A DNA stretch of 64,000 nucleotides, taken from the NCBI RefSeq assembly GCF_000001735.4, contig NC_003070.9, forward strand, positions 17,965,971-18,029,970, read 5' to 3'. Under the pieces are notes generated by a model. The model did no database searches. It was given only the letters and a program-made list of their open reading frames with translations, and had not been told where the DNA came from. The position numbers were made by a program, and so were the translations under genes. This document shows, one piece after another, positions 11,956 to 23,699 of this stretch. The stretch comes from Arabidopsis thaliana (Eukaryota > Streptophyta > Magnoliopsida > Brassicales > Brassicaceae). Each line of letters begins with the position of its first letter. Position 1 is the stretch's first letter.

Positions 11956-12480
11956 CAATTATTATAAGTGTTCAACTCAAAAGGTTAACTATGAGACATT
12001 CTTAATAATATTTGAATAAAACGCATATTCATAGAATCCTAGAGATAACAAAAATTGGAGGAGGAAACAAATATTTGAGTTTACTAGAGCAATTTGGAAG
12101 AAAACAAACGAATTATTTGAGTTTGTGCAGAATAAGCATGACATCTAAAGGGCCAAGTCTCTATTCTTCACTTGAGATTACGCTAATTGGAGATGTTCAG
12201 GGATTCTATGGACTGCTCTATTCAGCCTAACGAATGATCTTAAGTCCAAATCTCAATAACTCCAAATCATTCTGTTACATATATCCGACTTCTACCTTTT
12301 GGGATGGTTTGGCGCATCTGGAAATTGAAAAACGATATAATAATGTTTAACCATAAATATTATCAATCTCATAGGTCTACAATGTAACAATGATGTCCAC
12401 AAATGGATAAATGCCCAAGCTGACTAAAGTCAACAAATGCAACCAGGTCCACCACAACACAAAAATTTGGGCCGAATGTA
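11680..12480 (+). pseudogene. Degenerate LINE (non-LTR retrotransposon) reverse transcriptase relic
   Basis: Broken frames on the plus strand follow the order of a plant LINE reverse transcriptase. DDLSSYIFILCAEILSQLI and the catalytic FADD box (NHFLFADDYLCFCK) lie at 11725-11900. CSTQKVNYETF follows at about 11962-12000, GGGNKYLSLLEQFGRKQ at about 12055-12110, and the WRIWKLKND linker at about 12303-12340. These are conserved stations in Arabidopsis LINE polyproteins. The frame is interrupted by stops, frameshifts and a (TA)n tract at 11921, so it cannot be functional. No poly(A) tail or target duplication was identified. Confidence 0.8.
11921..11953. repeat. (TA)n/(TG)n microsatellite
   Basis: About 13 TA units followed by a few TG units, sitting inside the LINE relic; probably replaced part of its reading frame. 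Confidence 0.9.
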
Positions 12481-12599
12481 TCATTGATAGCAAGTTGAGA
12501 AACCTCTAAACAATGAATATAAGCAAGACACTACTTGGTGAACAAGTATATTACCTTTTAATAAGTAACTAAACAATATTAGCCTTAAATTCCTCAAAC

Positions 12600-12745
12600 T
12601 CAATAACCATCATTATATGTATCAGAACTCCTATAAGTATTCCCAATCCGGGTCATCTTCAAATGGAACTCTTTGGCCGTTATCTTTCCATCACCGTCAA
12701 TATCACAAAGAGCAACGATCTCTTCACTACATAAAATAGTCTAAA
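12600..12745 (-). pseudogene. C-terminal fragment of a calmodulin-like EF-hand protein
   Basis: Reading the minus strand, an open stretch ending in TGA at 12600-12602 encodes EEIVALCDIDGDGKITAKEF followed by about 20 residues. The 12-residue loop D-I-D-G-D-G-K-I-T-A-K-E has the ligand spacing of a canonical EF-hand (D1, D3, D5, I8, E12). Only one loop and the terminal helix are present; nothing upstream extends it into a full calmodulin-like protein. It looks like a gene relic, perhaps carried here by the neighbouring mobile DNA. Confidence 0.65.
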
Positions 12746-12937
12746 CCCGATGATTTTTATCTTTGGACATTCATCAGAAAAAATTCATTATCACTAGAAC
12801 ATATGTATATATAACTATCAAATATAAATTCTTACCAAAAAATAACTTTAGTTTTTAAAATATTTTGAAGAAAAAAAGAAATATATATTATTATTTTAAT
12901 GAATTTGTTATCCAAAATTAGTTTGGATCAATTTTAA

Positions 12938-13190
12938 GGGCACCTCCATCAAAAGTATCTAGAAGAGATACTTATTATTAAAATAATACAAAGTGGTGAA
13001 AAAGAAGAGAGAGAATTGAGAATCGTCTCTGTTTTCAGAAACTTTGAGAGACGTTTCTGGCCAACTCGTTTTTCAGGAATGGTTGATTTTATTTTTTAAT
13101 TAAAATTAATTTAACTGAATTCAATTAAAATAAACAATATTTTATTCATGAGAAACTTTTTTTTATTTAGAATCTACCGATGTAGATGCC
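12938..13190. mobile_element. PIF/Harbinger-type MITE
   Basis: A 253-bp AT-rich segment begins GGGCACCTCCATC and ends GATGTAGATGCC, imperfect terminal inverted repeats, flanked on both sides by TAA (12935-12937 and 13191-13193). The 3-bp TWA target duplication and the end sequence fit the PIF/Harbinger MITE class. There is no coding capacity. A similar element lies at 53715-53970. Confidence 0.65.
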
Positions 13191-13590
13191 TAACACATGT
13201 TAAGCTTATAATTTAACTTTATTAAATATCAAATCTTGATAAAATAAAAAATTACAAGAATCTATAGAAAAACAAAAAAAGATAAAGTTTGTGAATTTTA
13301 TCTAGAAAAGTTGAAAAATCTTAATAAATATATAAAAAAAATATTTTTATAAAGTATATCTTATAATTTGGGTATGTAACTATTTATATTGATTGTCTTT
13401 ACATTAAATAATCTAAAATGTTGATAGATTTTAAGGAACAATTTTTTTTGTTGGCTGCACGAGAATAAGCTGAAGCCAACGATTGGTCTACCTTCAGTTA
13501 ATGATTAAGGTTTCTGTGTCTTACTATATATATCCCTTAACAGGATGAAATGAGAAGAAACAAAAAAAAAAAAAAGCAAGAAAAGAAACA
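13191..13590. other. F-box gene upstream region
   Basis: AT-rich DNA with a TATA-like stretch (TACTATATATATCC, about 13522-13535) about 55 bp before the F-box ATG at 13591. Nothing else is recognised. Confidence 0.5.
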
Positions 13591-14845
13591 ATGGCGACGA
13601 TGATCTCTAATCTTCCAAGGGATTTGATGGAAGAGATTTTGTCTAGGGTTCCCTTGAAATCTATGCGAGCAGTGCGATTAACTTGCAAAAATTGGCACAC
13701 TTTATCCATAACCATAAGTGAGAGTTTAGCGAAGATGTACATTAGTAAAACAACAAGAGAATCAAGAGAAGGGGAGTCTACGATAATCACGTTGATGAAT
13801 TACAAACTTTGTTTAACGAGTCTCGTCGTCGACGTTGACCCATATATAGAGCACAAAGGTAAACTAACTTGCTTTAATCTTGAGCATCAAGTCAAGATAT
13901 CTCAAGTCTTTTACTATGAGGGTTTAATTTTTATGCGTATTGAAAGACGATACAATTACTACTAGGCTTGTGGTTTGGAATCCGTATTGGGGGCAAACAA
14001 GGCAGATCAAAACCCGATATTCTCACCACGCATTCTCCGGAAGGGATAGTACGTACATGTTCAATTACTCTCTCGGATACGAGAATAAGAATTCATGTCG
14101 CAGCCACAAATTATTGAGGTTTATAGATTATCATTGGAATTATCGCGGCCTACACCAATTTTTTTGGTATGAAATCTACGATTTTGACTCGGATTTATGG
14201 ACAACTCTTGATGTCACTCCACACTGGTTTATAGTTATTTCTCAAAGTGGTGTTTCCCTCAAGGGAAACACATACTGGTGTGCTAGGAAGAGGAGCGGCG
14301 GTTATAGCGATCACATTATTTGTTTTGATTTTACTAGAGAGAGATTTGGACCGCTTTTGCCTTTGCCGTTTAGCTTTATTGATCGTCATCATTCATGTGT
14401 GATTTTATCTTGTGTTAGTGAAGAGAAGCTTGCAGTTTTATTTCAGTACAAGGACCACTACTATAAAAATGTAGTTGAAATATGGATTACAGCTAAGCTT
14501 GAGGCCGAAATGGTGTCGTGGAGCAAGTTCTTGAGAATAAATACGGGGCCAATTATACACACGAGTTTCTTCATTAACGAGGAAAAGAAAGTCGCCATCG
14601 GGTTTAATGACAATCGCAAAACAATCAACATCATTGGCGAGGCGGGGTACTTTAGAGAATTGGATCTTGGAGAACATGCAGAACCATATCGTAGGCGACA
14701 TGTTTTCTCTTATGTTCCAAGTTCGGTCCAAATCAAGGAAACTGCACCAGGGAACATAAAAAAACATCAAAGCAGTATAGAAACACGTCTATTTGATCGA
14801 AACATGTTGAGACTTGTCGCATTTGAGAAGAAAGTATCCGAGTAA
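13591..14845 (+). pseudogene. F-box protein with FBA domain, frameshifted
   Basis: Substrate-receptor type gene of SCF ubiquitin ligases. Frame 1 (13591-13965) carries an N-terminal F-box (ISNLPRDLMEEILSRVPLKS, then VRLTCKNWHTL). The F-box-associated region continues only in another frame (from about 13940 to the stop at 14845), entering with KDDTITTRLVVWNPYWGQTR, which is the canonical sequence after the EGL motif. So a single-base-class indel near 13935-13945 separates the two halves; the space is too small for an intron. Together the halves would give about 410 residues, normal for the FBA family. Either this is a pseudogene in this accession or a functional allele exists elsewhere. F-box/FBA genes are fast-evolving in Arabidopsis, so decay is common. 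Confidence 0.85.
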
Positions 14846-16006
14846 CCAATATGAGGTAGATTAGCCTAATTTGTTAACAAAACAGAATATAATAAAGTCT
14901 ATATTTCTTTTTCTCAAATTTGCAAAGCCTAAATTAGTGCAAAAGGTTGTATTATATCATCTAATGACGATAGAAATAGTTTTGCTGCGGTTTCTCTAAA
15001 TCATGCAGAGCTAAACGATCTATAGTTTTAGTAGTTTGATGTTCCATTCTTGATCAACCTTAGCTTATTTGGACTACAAAAAAAAGCATGATATAAAATG
15101 GACATGTTGTCGAAGCCTACGGAGCCTAATTAAGATCTTGTTATATACGTGGACTTGGGTATTGGGTGTAGAATATCTAAAAGATAAGAAATATGAAAAA
15201 TTTTACAGAGCAATTAAGCATTGCTTTGTTGAGCGGCTTATGATGCTGAAACATGTCATAGGGGGTCTTGGTTTCTTCGGAAAAGCAGTGAAAACAATCT
15301 TGATTGCACTTTTGATTATTGACTATTGACTCGTGCATGGTTTACCTCATTTGGTGTTTTTGAGCATGAAGAAGTTCTCAAGTTTCAACCTTTGGCTACA
15401 CACAAAATTAATGCTAATAAGACCCATTTATCAGAGACTCTGTGCCGTATGGAGGTAAGCGTCTGGGTCAAGAACTATTCTATATGGGCTATATTCGGTT
15501 CATGTTAACTGAGAATTCGTATAACATATGGCCTTGTCGCCTACACTTTAGACTACTCTTAGTTTTGGTAGAGTAAGAGATGGAAAACCAAATATCATTA
15601 AGTACAAAAAGATAAACTGGTTGGTGCATTGGTGTTTAGAGATTCTTTTGAAAGGGTTCGTGTTGTAGTTAAGATGTAACCACTGGAAAAGTAAAGGCTA
15701 ATAACTCCTTGAAGTTTTCAGATTCCTAAGAAAAAATTCTTGCTGTTATACAGTTAGTCATCAACCTAAAGCCATTTCTACTTTCTAGAGGATACAAGTA
15801 ACAACTTCAAATCAGATTCTACGCCGTGTACTCAGACTCAGTGTAAGAAAACAAATATGAAACAAAATCAATGTATCAAAATATCACATTTGTGGATTCT
15901 GAAAATAGAAAAGAACAAAAAATAAATCCTCAAAACACTAATTCAGAAGAGAAGACTTTAGAGTCGATGGAAAAATTTGGAGAGAATAAAGAAACTTCTT
16001 GTCTCT
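14846..16006. other. Intergenic between F-box relic and RACK1B
   Basis: Contains several short open frames (for example 15069-15329 and 15326-15508) that I cannot match to any family. Base composition is slightly less AT-rich than true spacer, so a degraded gene or transposon is possible. The last ~170 bp are probably RACK1B 3' UTR. Confidence 0.45.
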
Positions 16007-17298
16007 CTAGTAACGACCAATACCCCAAACCCTGATAACTCCATCAGTGTATCCACTGAACAAAGTGTTTCCATCTGCACTCCAGTTCAAGCTTGTGCAG
16101 TAGATCACCTGCATTTTACATTCCACATTAGAACATATATAAACCACCTCAGACCAAAGAGTAACCAACAAATCAATATGGAATCACTTCAGACACTACA
16201 ATCTAAGAAATCAGAGACTAGAGCTAACTTAAAACCAGGTTTCTCAATCTAATGTTAGCTACTCTCTTACGTACCAATCAAATCTTGTGAACTAACTTCA
16301 CATGAGAGTATTCAGACCTTCCTTTATGAAAATCTCATCTTTTAAGGCAACGGCTAACTAATTCACAGAACTTAGAACTAGACAATTAACCATAAGATAG
16401 AGTGAGGAGAAATAGATACCTTGGTCTTGTTTCCGATTCCAGTAGAACCATCAGTCTTTTCAGCCTCAGCCTTAAGATCAACCTTCAAATCCTCAACAAC
16501 AGACTTACTCTCGAGATCCCAAATCCTAATGCTATTCTCTGTTGCTGCACACAACCAGTACCTATTGGGACTGAAGCAAAGTGAATGAATAATAGAGCCA
16601 GCTTCAAGAGAATACAACTTCTTCCCTTCAGCCAAATCCCAAAGCAAGATCACACCATCTTTGCCACCACTGGCACACAACGAACCATCAGGTGACACAG
16701 CCACAGTGTTCAAGTAACCAGAGTGACCAGCAAGAGTGTTCCTAAGCTTACAATTCTGAAGATTCCAGACCTTCACAGTTTTATCCCAAGAAGCAGATAC
16801 AATAGTTGGCACAAGAGTATTAGGACTAAACCTAACACAACTAACCCATTCCTTGTGACCATCAGCTTCAGAGATGGTATACTTACACTCACCAAGCGTG
16901 TTCCAAAGCTTAATCGTACGATCACGAGAAGCAGAGACGATCTGACGGTTATCGGTAGAGAAAGCAACAGAGAGAACATCTTTCGTGTGACCAACGAAAC
17001 GACGAGTAGATTCTCCGGTAGCGAGATCCCAGAGACGAAGCTCACCGTCCCAAGATCCGGAGAGAGCGAATTGTCCATCGGAGGAGAGAACAACGTCTTG
17101 AACGAAGTGAGAGTGACCAGTCATCCTCCGCTGAGCAACACCGTATGACTTGTCTTCCTTTGTGAGTTTCCAGAGGATGATTGATTTGTCACGCGACGAA
17201 GTTACAATCACGTCGGAGTTATCGACCGGTGTAGCAATGGCGGTGACCATATCAGTGTGGGCACACATTGTGCCTTTCAACACGAGTCCTTCAGCCAT
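16007..17298 (-). CDS. RACK1B: Receptor for activated C kinase 1 (WD40 scaffold)
   Basis: Seven-bladed WD40 propeller that sits on the 40S ribosomal subunit and acts as a signalling scaffold. Exons 16420-17298 and 16007-16108 give 326 residues. Successive repeats end in WD-type dipeptides (for example SIILWKL, ELRLWDL, TIKLWNT, TVKVWNL, VILLWDL, SIRIWDL, VIRVWGI), and the characteristic SRDKSIILW and [12 protein letters not shown] stretches are present. The start [16 protein letters not shown] matches the plant family. The single intron lies before the last blade ([20 protein letters not shown]). The promoter side carries a telo-box at 17321 and a TGGGCC site II motif at 17446, a pairing typical of translation-machinery genes. 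It diverges from PEX3, and three RACK1 paralogs are known in Arabidopsis. Confidence 0.97.
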
Positions 17299-17980
17299 GG
17301 TTCAGGGTTTGAGGTCGAGATTTAGGGTTTCGGCGACAAAAATGGGAGAGGGCAAAATGGAGGTAACGAGAAACCGAGAGTATTTATAGTTAGAGATAAT
17401 TAGGGTTCTTTGTTTTCATTTGTCAATAGTTTGGGTCTCTTCATTTGGGCCAGCATTAAGGCCCGGTATTCTACCCAACTTGGTTTCATGTTGGGACAAT
17501 TATGGAACCGAGATTTATATCTTTCTGTTTGGAACGCTTAACCAGAATTGGTATAGCTTGTTACAAGTCAATTTGATAACCACATGAGTACATGACATGA
17601 CAACTTTTTTTTCTCTCTTTTGGGCAAACCCCATGAGAACTCTACCGAGAAGTTATTGTCAAAAATTGAAATAGACTCAAAAGTCGGTTCAATTAAAGTA
17701 AACAAACCGAGTTTGGCCATTTCAACTTTTATTGTAAGAACTAAGAACACAACTTCGACTGTCCCTGTGGAAGATATAATTTTACATGTCCGAATTCCGG
17801 AGAAGAAAAAGATGAAGTGATTGATTAAATTGAAATCGATCACATCAACCATCTCTTTCTCTCGCCTGCAAAGTTATCTCCTTTTCAAACCGAACGAATC
17901 AATTCGGGAATCTTCATCTTTCTACGTGTTTTCTCAGCTATGTATCTCTGGGTTCGACTTCAGTAAAAGCTTCACCAGCC
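17299..17980. promoter_or_regulatory. Divergent RACK1B/PEX3 promoter region
   Basis: 682 bp separate the two start codons. On the RACK1B side TTTAGGGTTT (17321-17330) is a telo-box and TGGGCC at 17446-17451 plus GGCCC near 17461 are site II (TCP-type) elements. On the PEX3 side pyrimidine-rich leader sequence precedes the ATG at 17981. A 66-codon plus-strand open frame at 17620-17820 matches nothing I recognise. Confidence 0.65.
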
Positions 17981-19996
17981 ATGGATTTCGTTAGGTTCTT
18001 GTTCGCTTCATCTTTCTTTGTAATTGCTTACTGTTTTCGTGAAAATTCGAAATTTAGTGTTTTGCGTTCTCTATCTCTCTCTCTCTAGCACACTAATTCC
18101 AATTCCTTAGGAAGGGTTTTTGGTGAATAAAGTTAGGGTTTTTAATTGATTCAATACCTTGTGGAATAAATTAGGGGTTTTTGGAGGAAGCATAGAAGGA
18201 AGGTCTTGGTGACGGCTGGTTGTTTGGGAAGTGGGTATTTACTCTACAAACTATACAATTCCCATACTCGTAGGCTTGCTGATTTGGAACGAGAACTCGC
18301 TCACGAGCGTGAAAATGACGAAATCATCAAAACCCAGTTAAGTTCTGTGCTCATAAAAACTGATCCTTTAGACTTCAGTTCTTATGGATTCTCTAACGGA
18401 CCTGTCTTGTTTGTACTCTTGTTTAGAATGAAAGCACATTTCGAGAGTATTCAGATGATTGTGGATTCGACCACACTGCCTCACGCAATGCAGTTTTTGA
18501 GTATCCGTATCAGCGAGGAGATCGATGTCTCTCATGTTATGGACAGACTGAACCAAGGGAAAGGAATGCTGAGTCCACCTGAGAAACTTCAGCTCTGGGA
18601 TGAGCTCAAGATTTTGAGTATGCACTGCAGTCACCTACTCTTACTCTATCAAATTCTGTTTCTTACCTGTATATTCATGTTATTTGCCAGGTTTCACGAG
18701 GATGGTTTTGTCTCTGTGGTCTGTGACAATGCTTAGCTTATACATTAGGGTTCAAGTCAACATTTTAGGCAGACATTTGTATGTTGACACCGCTCGAGCT
18801 CTTGGCAGCTCTCATTTACTTGTAAGATAATATGCTTCCCCTCTTCTCTGTATTGGAGAATTTGCTGTTTATTAAACGATACTGCACATGTTCTTTACTG
18901 CTCTCATTTGCTCGCAAGTATGATTCAGTGTACTTTGCTTATCTCATCCCCAACAAGCTATTTCTCGGGGAAACTCACTGGTTGTTCTGTTAAGAACTTG
19001 TATAATTATGTCTCTAGTAGCTGTGTTTAATTGCGATAACGATTATGCATTTGACCTATCTGTGGACTAATACTCTGGAATCACCTATCTTTCTTTGATA
19101 TAGTTCCAGATTACCTTTTAAAGCCACGGCCGCTTGTCCTGTGATCTGCTTGCCCTGTGAGCTTTCAACAGTGTATCTATTAAATTTGTTTCTTTTTGTT
19201 TGCAGGAAGAGGTAGATCTCATTGATAGAGATGATGAACAGAAGTTTTTGTCGAGTGCTGATTTTCTTGTCACCAATGCAATGCCAAGTTTGATTTCAGA
19301 TATGCAGGGTTCAGCCGAGGAAGTCCTTAAAGGGTACATTGCAAAAATTCGTATCTAGATCGTTTATAATTTGACTATTGTTGGAAAAACTCTAATATGT
19401 TTTTGTGTGTTTAATTGCAGAAAGCAGTTAAAGGATGTAATTACCACAAGAGTTCTTCAAGAAACCGTGATGCAGATTGTAGATGTGTTTATGAGCACTG
19501 GAAGCCCACATCACTGGGTTGATTATTTAATGATGCCTCAAGACACAAAGCTTTCAAGAACCACAAGTGACTCTTCTGATGAAGCTGTGTCCAAGTTTCA
19601 TCAACTCATGGTTGAGACTCGAGAAGTACTCATCAGGTAAGTAATGTCTATCTGCTAAGATAAACACACAATTTTTCCTCTTTCTTACACTCTTGGATGA
19701 TTGTGGGGAATAAACTTATCTCTTGGTGTCTTTCTTGTTGCAGCACTGAATTCACAAATATAGTCGAAATTTCGCTCAAGTGCTTCACGGATGTGTTGGT
19801 AGAGGAAATGGAAACGCAGACTGAAGCAGGCGGTTTGGCTACAGGGAAACCATTGGCAAAGGTCTTACCACAGATTGAGAAGACAATGAATGTGATTACA
19901 GCTGAACCAAGCAAGAACCGGTTCTTACAAATCATCAGAGATCTGCCTGAAGTTAAACTCTTTTTTACTCTTTTATACGCTAATATGCCGCAATAG
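17981..19996 (+). CDS. PEX3-2: Peroxin 3 (peroxisomal membrane biogenesis)
   Basis: Docks the PEX19-membrane protein complex at the peroxisome membrane. Seven exons, 17981-17994, 18175-18336, 18427-18617, 18691-18821, 19206-19333, 19421-19636 and 19744-19996, give exactly 364 residues. The 14-nt first exon (MDFV plus two bases) splices to a basic stretch FWRKHRRK, followed by a membrane anchor at about residues 15-33 (VLVTAGCLGSGYLLYKLY), as expected for PEX3. The remainder is the helical cytosolic domain that binds PEX19. Codons are split at exon junctions 1, 2, 3, 5 and 6, and all restore sense, which supports the model. The paralog is on chromosome 3. Confidence 0.94.
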
Positions 19997-20399
19997 CAAC
20001 TTTTGTTTGTTCTCTTAGAAATTCCCCAAAGTGTTTTGCTATTTGCTTTCTTTGTAGGGGGGTCTTTTAGCTTGAAAGAAATGCAGGAATTTTCGTGTTT
20101 TGAGCTTGTAGAACCAAAGTTGATTTCATTTATTTGTTTTGATTAGAAAAGAAGAGCATTTGTTTAATAGGACACTTGGAACTTTGATTAGAAAATAAGT
20201 AAAGCAACTTGCATTTAAAGTGTCCACGATCCCTCCACTGCGTTCGTGCCTTGCACACAAGTCAACGGAACAAAGGTTGACTTTTCCAATCTATAGCTGC
20301 TACAAGCGCAAGATTTTATACACATCCGTAATTAATGAGATTACCGGAGAACAAAAGTGTAAGAGTTATCGCAGGTTGTCGGATAAAATGTATATTCAG
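19997..20399. other. PEX3 3' UTR and transporter promoter
   Basis: 403 bp between the PEX3 stop and the transporter ATG. The first part is likely 3' UTR; no other feature was identified. Confidence 0.5.
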
Positions 20400-23021
20400 A
20401 TGACAGATGGAGTTCCTCCGCCACCAGAGCAAAGTTCGTTAGACCACCGGGTTGGTCAGATCACCCTTTCATTCATTACCCATTTGTATTAATCTCATCG
20501 GCTTTACTTACGAAGACTAGTCTTGGTTTTCCATTTTTGATTACACATAGATTGACGAGCTTGAGAGACAGAAAGAGATCGATGATTGGCTTCCGATAAC
20601 TTCATCGAGAAACGCGAAATGGTGGTACTCCACGTTTCACAACGTGACTGCCATGGTTGGAGCTGGCGTCCTTGGTCTCCCTTTCTTCATGGCCCAACTC
20701 GGATGGTACACAATTTTGATTGTTTTCAACACATTATCTTTTAACTTGTTTGCTTTTGCATTTATTTGTTAAGTTTTGTTCACAGAAGTAAGAAGATATA
20801 TATTATTTTTAGTTTTCATCAAATCTTTGCAAATTTTGAACATACAAAAAGATGTAATTTGAATACATATGTAGTTTTTTAATTTCTTACTACATAAATT
20901 TACTTTTGATTTGATTAGTAATATTCGTGATATTACAAAGTCTTGTTATATATGTTAGGGGACCAGGCATAGCAGTCCTGATACTATCATGGATAATAAC
21001 ACTTTACACGTTATGGCAAATGGTGGAGATGCATGAGATGGTTCCCGGAAAACGCTTTGATCGCTATCATGAACTTGGTCAGTTCGCATTTGGCGAACGT
21101 CTTGGCCTTTATATTATCGTCCCTCAGCAAATCATTGTTGAAGTAAGCATTCCAGATTTGATAGTACAAACTATTGACATAAAATAAATGTCATACTACC
21201 ATTTTTTATATATAGTCTTGATATTGGTTACTCTTTAACAAATAAAGGTTGGAGTATGCATAGTTTATATGGTCACCGGAGGACAGTCGTTGAAGAAGTT
21301 TCACGAAATCGCCTGTCAAGATTGCTCACCGATCAGACTTTCTTTCTTCATAATGATATTTGCTTCTTCTCATTTCGTTTTATCTCATCTCCCAAACTTC
21401 AACTCCATCTCGGGTGTCTCTCTTGTTGCGGCCGTCATGTCTCTTAGGTATACTTAATAAATCTTATATTCTCATAGTTATATTTAAACATGTGCATAGT
21501 TTATGACCTGAAAACCTGATATATTGTAAATGATGAAAGTTCAAGTATGCTTCTAAAATATTTTTACATTTTTTTTCAAAAAGTGGTACATGATTCATCA
21601 TTTATGTGTGTTTTTAGTTATTCGACAATTGCGTGGACAGCAACAGCCGCAAAGGGCGTTCAAGAAGATGTTCAATATGGTTACAAATCAGGCACGACCG
21701 CGTCAACAGTCTTAAGCTTCTTTACGGGACTTGGGGGCATTGCGTTTGCATATGCAGGTCACAATGTGGTGCTTGAGATCCAAGCAACGATACCCTCTAC
21801 ACCAAGTAACCCTTCTAAAGGTCCTATGTGGAGAGGAGTGGTGGTGGCTTACGTGGTTGTGGCCTTGTGTTATTTCCCCGTTGCTTTGGTTGGCTATGGA
21901 GTTTTCGGAAACGCGGTTTTGGATAACGTGTTGATGTCGCTCGAAACGCCCGTTTGGGCCATTGCAACTGCTAACTTGTTCGTCGTTATGCATGTCATTG
22001 GTAGTTACCAGGTCAGTCCAATAATTTTTAAATCGATCCATGGAAGTTTCATTGATCAATCAATTGAGATCTATCTGATTTCTGAATGGACACATTACGG
22101 TCCAAAATTCACTTCTTAAAAGTTAGTCTAGGTTTTGAACTACATGAGACACATTGCGAAATTTTGATATCCTAAATATAAAATTTCCACTTGCACTCTT
22201 GCAGATATTCGCGATGCCGGTTTTCGACATGGTGGAGACATTTCTGGTTAAGAAACTGAATTTCAAACCCTCTACAGTTCTTCGTTTCATTGTACGAAAT
22301 GTTTATGTTGGTAAGTACGTTGGCATGTACTATATAGAGTCTGCATTATCAACTTAATTAAACAACATTCGTGTTAAAATATAATTGAAGATCTAGACTT
22401 TGTCTTGCATGATTATTAATGTATTCAAGAATATATCTGAATTAGATATTTGATTAATACTTGTAACATTTTTGTATAATGTGTGAGGACAGCTTTAACG
22501 ATGTTCATTGGGATAATGATACCGTTCTTTGGGGGCCTTCTCGCTTTCTTTGGAGGATTTGCGTTTGCTCCAACATCGTATTTTGTAAGTGTATATATTG
22601 GTTCTTAAATTTTGAACTTAACGCAGATTAATTTTCATGTATAGTAAATTTCAAATAGTGTATATATAAACTTTGTATGCTTTACAATTTGTTATGCAGC
22701 TTCCTTGCATAATGTGGCTGCTAATCTATAAACCAAAGAGGTTTAGCCTGTCGTGGTGGACGAATTGGGTAATATCTCTTTTTTTGGGTCCAAATTCGTT
22801 AATTCTTTAGAATTACATTATTTCAAATTAGTGCTTAACTTTCAAAACCGGCCTTGGACTTTAGCTTAAACAAGATAAATTTGAATTTGCTTCAAACTAA
22901 CAATGAGATTCTTATGTAACAGGTATGTATAGTGCTTGGAGTTGTTTTGATGATCTTATCATCAATAGGAGGGTTAAGGCAAATCATTATTCAGTCCAAA
23001 GATTACAGTTTCTTCTCTTGA
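20400..23021 (+). CDS. LHT-type amino acid/proton symporter
   Basis: Plasma-membrane amino acid permease of the AAAP superfamily (lysine-histidine-transporter clade); substrate not determinable from sequence. Nine exons, 20400-20450, 20551-20705, 20959-21142, 21248-21447, 21618-22011, 22205-22310, 22493-22584, 22700-22768 and 22923-23021, give 449 residues, within the family's 440-455. The N-terminus has the clade's [20 protein letters not shown] segment, then [20 protein letters not shown] (first membrane helix). About 9-11 hydrophobic segments follow, including [20 protein letters not shown] in the fifth exon, a hallmark loop. It ends in KDYSFFS. I believe this is the locus called lysine histidine transporter-like 1. 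It differs from the LHT1 consensus in having FFMAQL instead of YAMSQL in helix 1. Confidence 0.92.
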
Positions 23022-23699
23022 TTAATTTCTCCCTTCTAACACAATCTACAATAGAAAAAAATGATTTTTCTTTATCATATACATATATTATCAATTTTTC
23101 ATCATGTATTTATCCCGAATAAGAAGCTGCTAACTGCAAGTGCAAAGTCTTCTAACTCAAATTAATCGATCGAATGATGAATGATTGAATACACAGAAGG
23201 AAAAATAAACAGTTTAGAAGAAGCTACACAATAAAATATTGAAATCTCTGGTTAAGTATCTTATATTAAGATTAATATGTATATATGTGTATACAATGAT
23301 AAAGAAGAATCATAAGCTCTAAGTAAGGCTTACACTAAGACAAGAACAGAGACATAACAAGACCAATCCCACGAGCGACTCTCTTTCGACCTTACTACTC
23401 GAATATATTGCAAGAACCTACAGAGCAATATGTTAGAGAGCTGTGAAGTAACTTCTTGGCTGGGTTCTTGATTCTTCAACTGAGCCAAGAACTCGAATAA
23501 ATCATCTGCAAATCTGAAAAATTCAACCAAAATCCACCAAGCCCTCTCAACTCAGTATTTCGTCTGTAAGAACCTCCCGACTCTTTTTTTTGTGCAACCT
23601 CCCGACTCTTTCTGACAACAAACCTGAGAGATTATGAGGTTGGTAATAATCCATACCATCGCAGGTTCACTTTTCGCTTTGGTTATCTCCTATGAACCG
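23022..23699. other. Convergent 3' flanks of transporter and helicase
   Basis: Both neighbours end toward this interval. 23022-23200 is probably transporter 3' UTR and 23300-23699 helicase 3' UTR. No other feature was seen. Confidence 0.5.

Noticed and set aside
16723-17148. 141-codon plus-strand frame opposite RACK1B
   Set aside because: Antisense of WD40 exon; Ser/Thr/Arg-rich peptide without family resemblance.
17620-17820. 66-codon frame in the RACK1B/PEX3 interval
   Set aside because: No homology recognised; lies in a promoter region.
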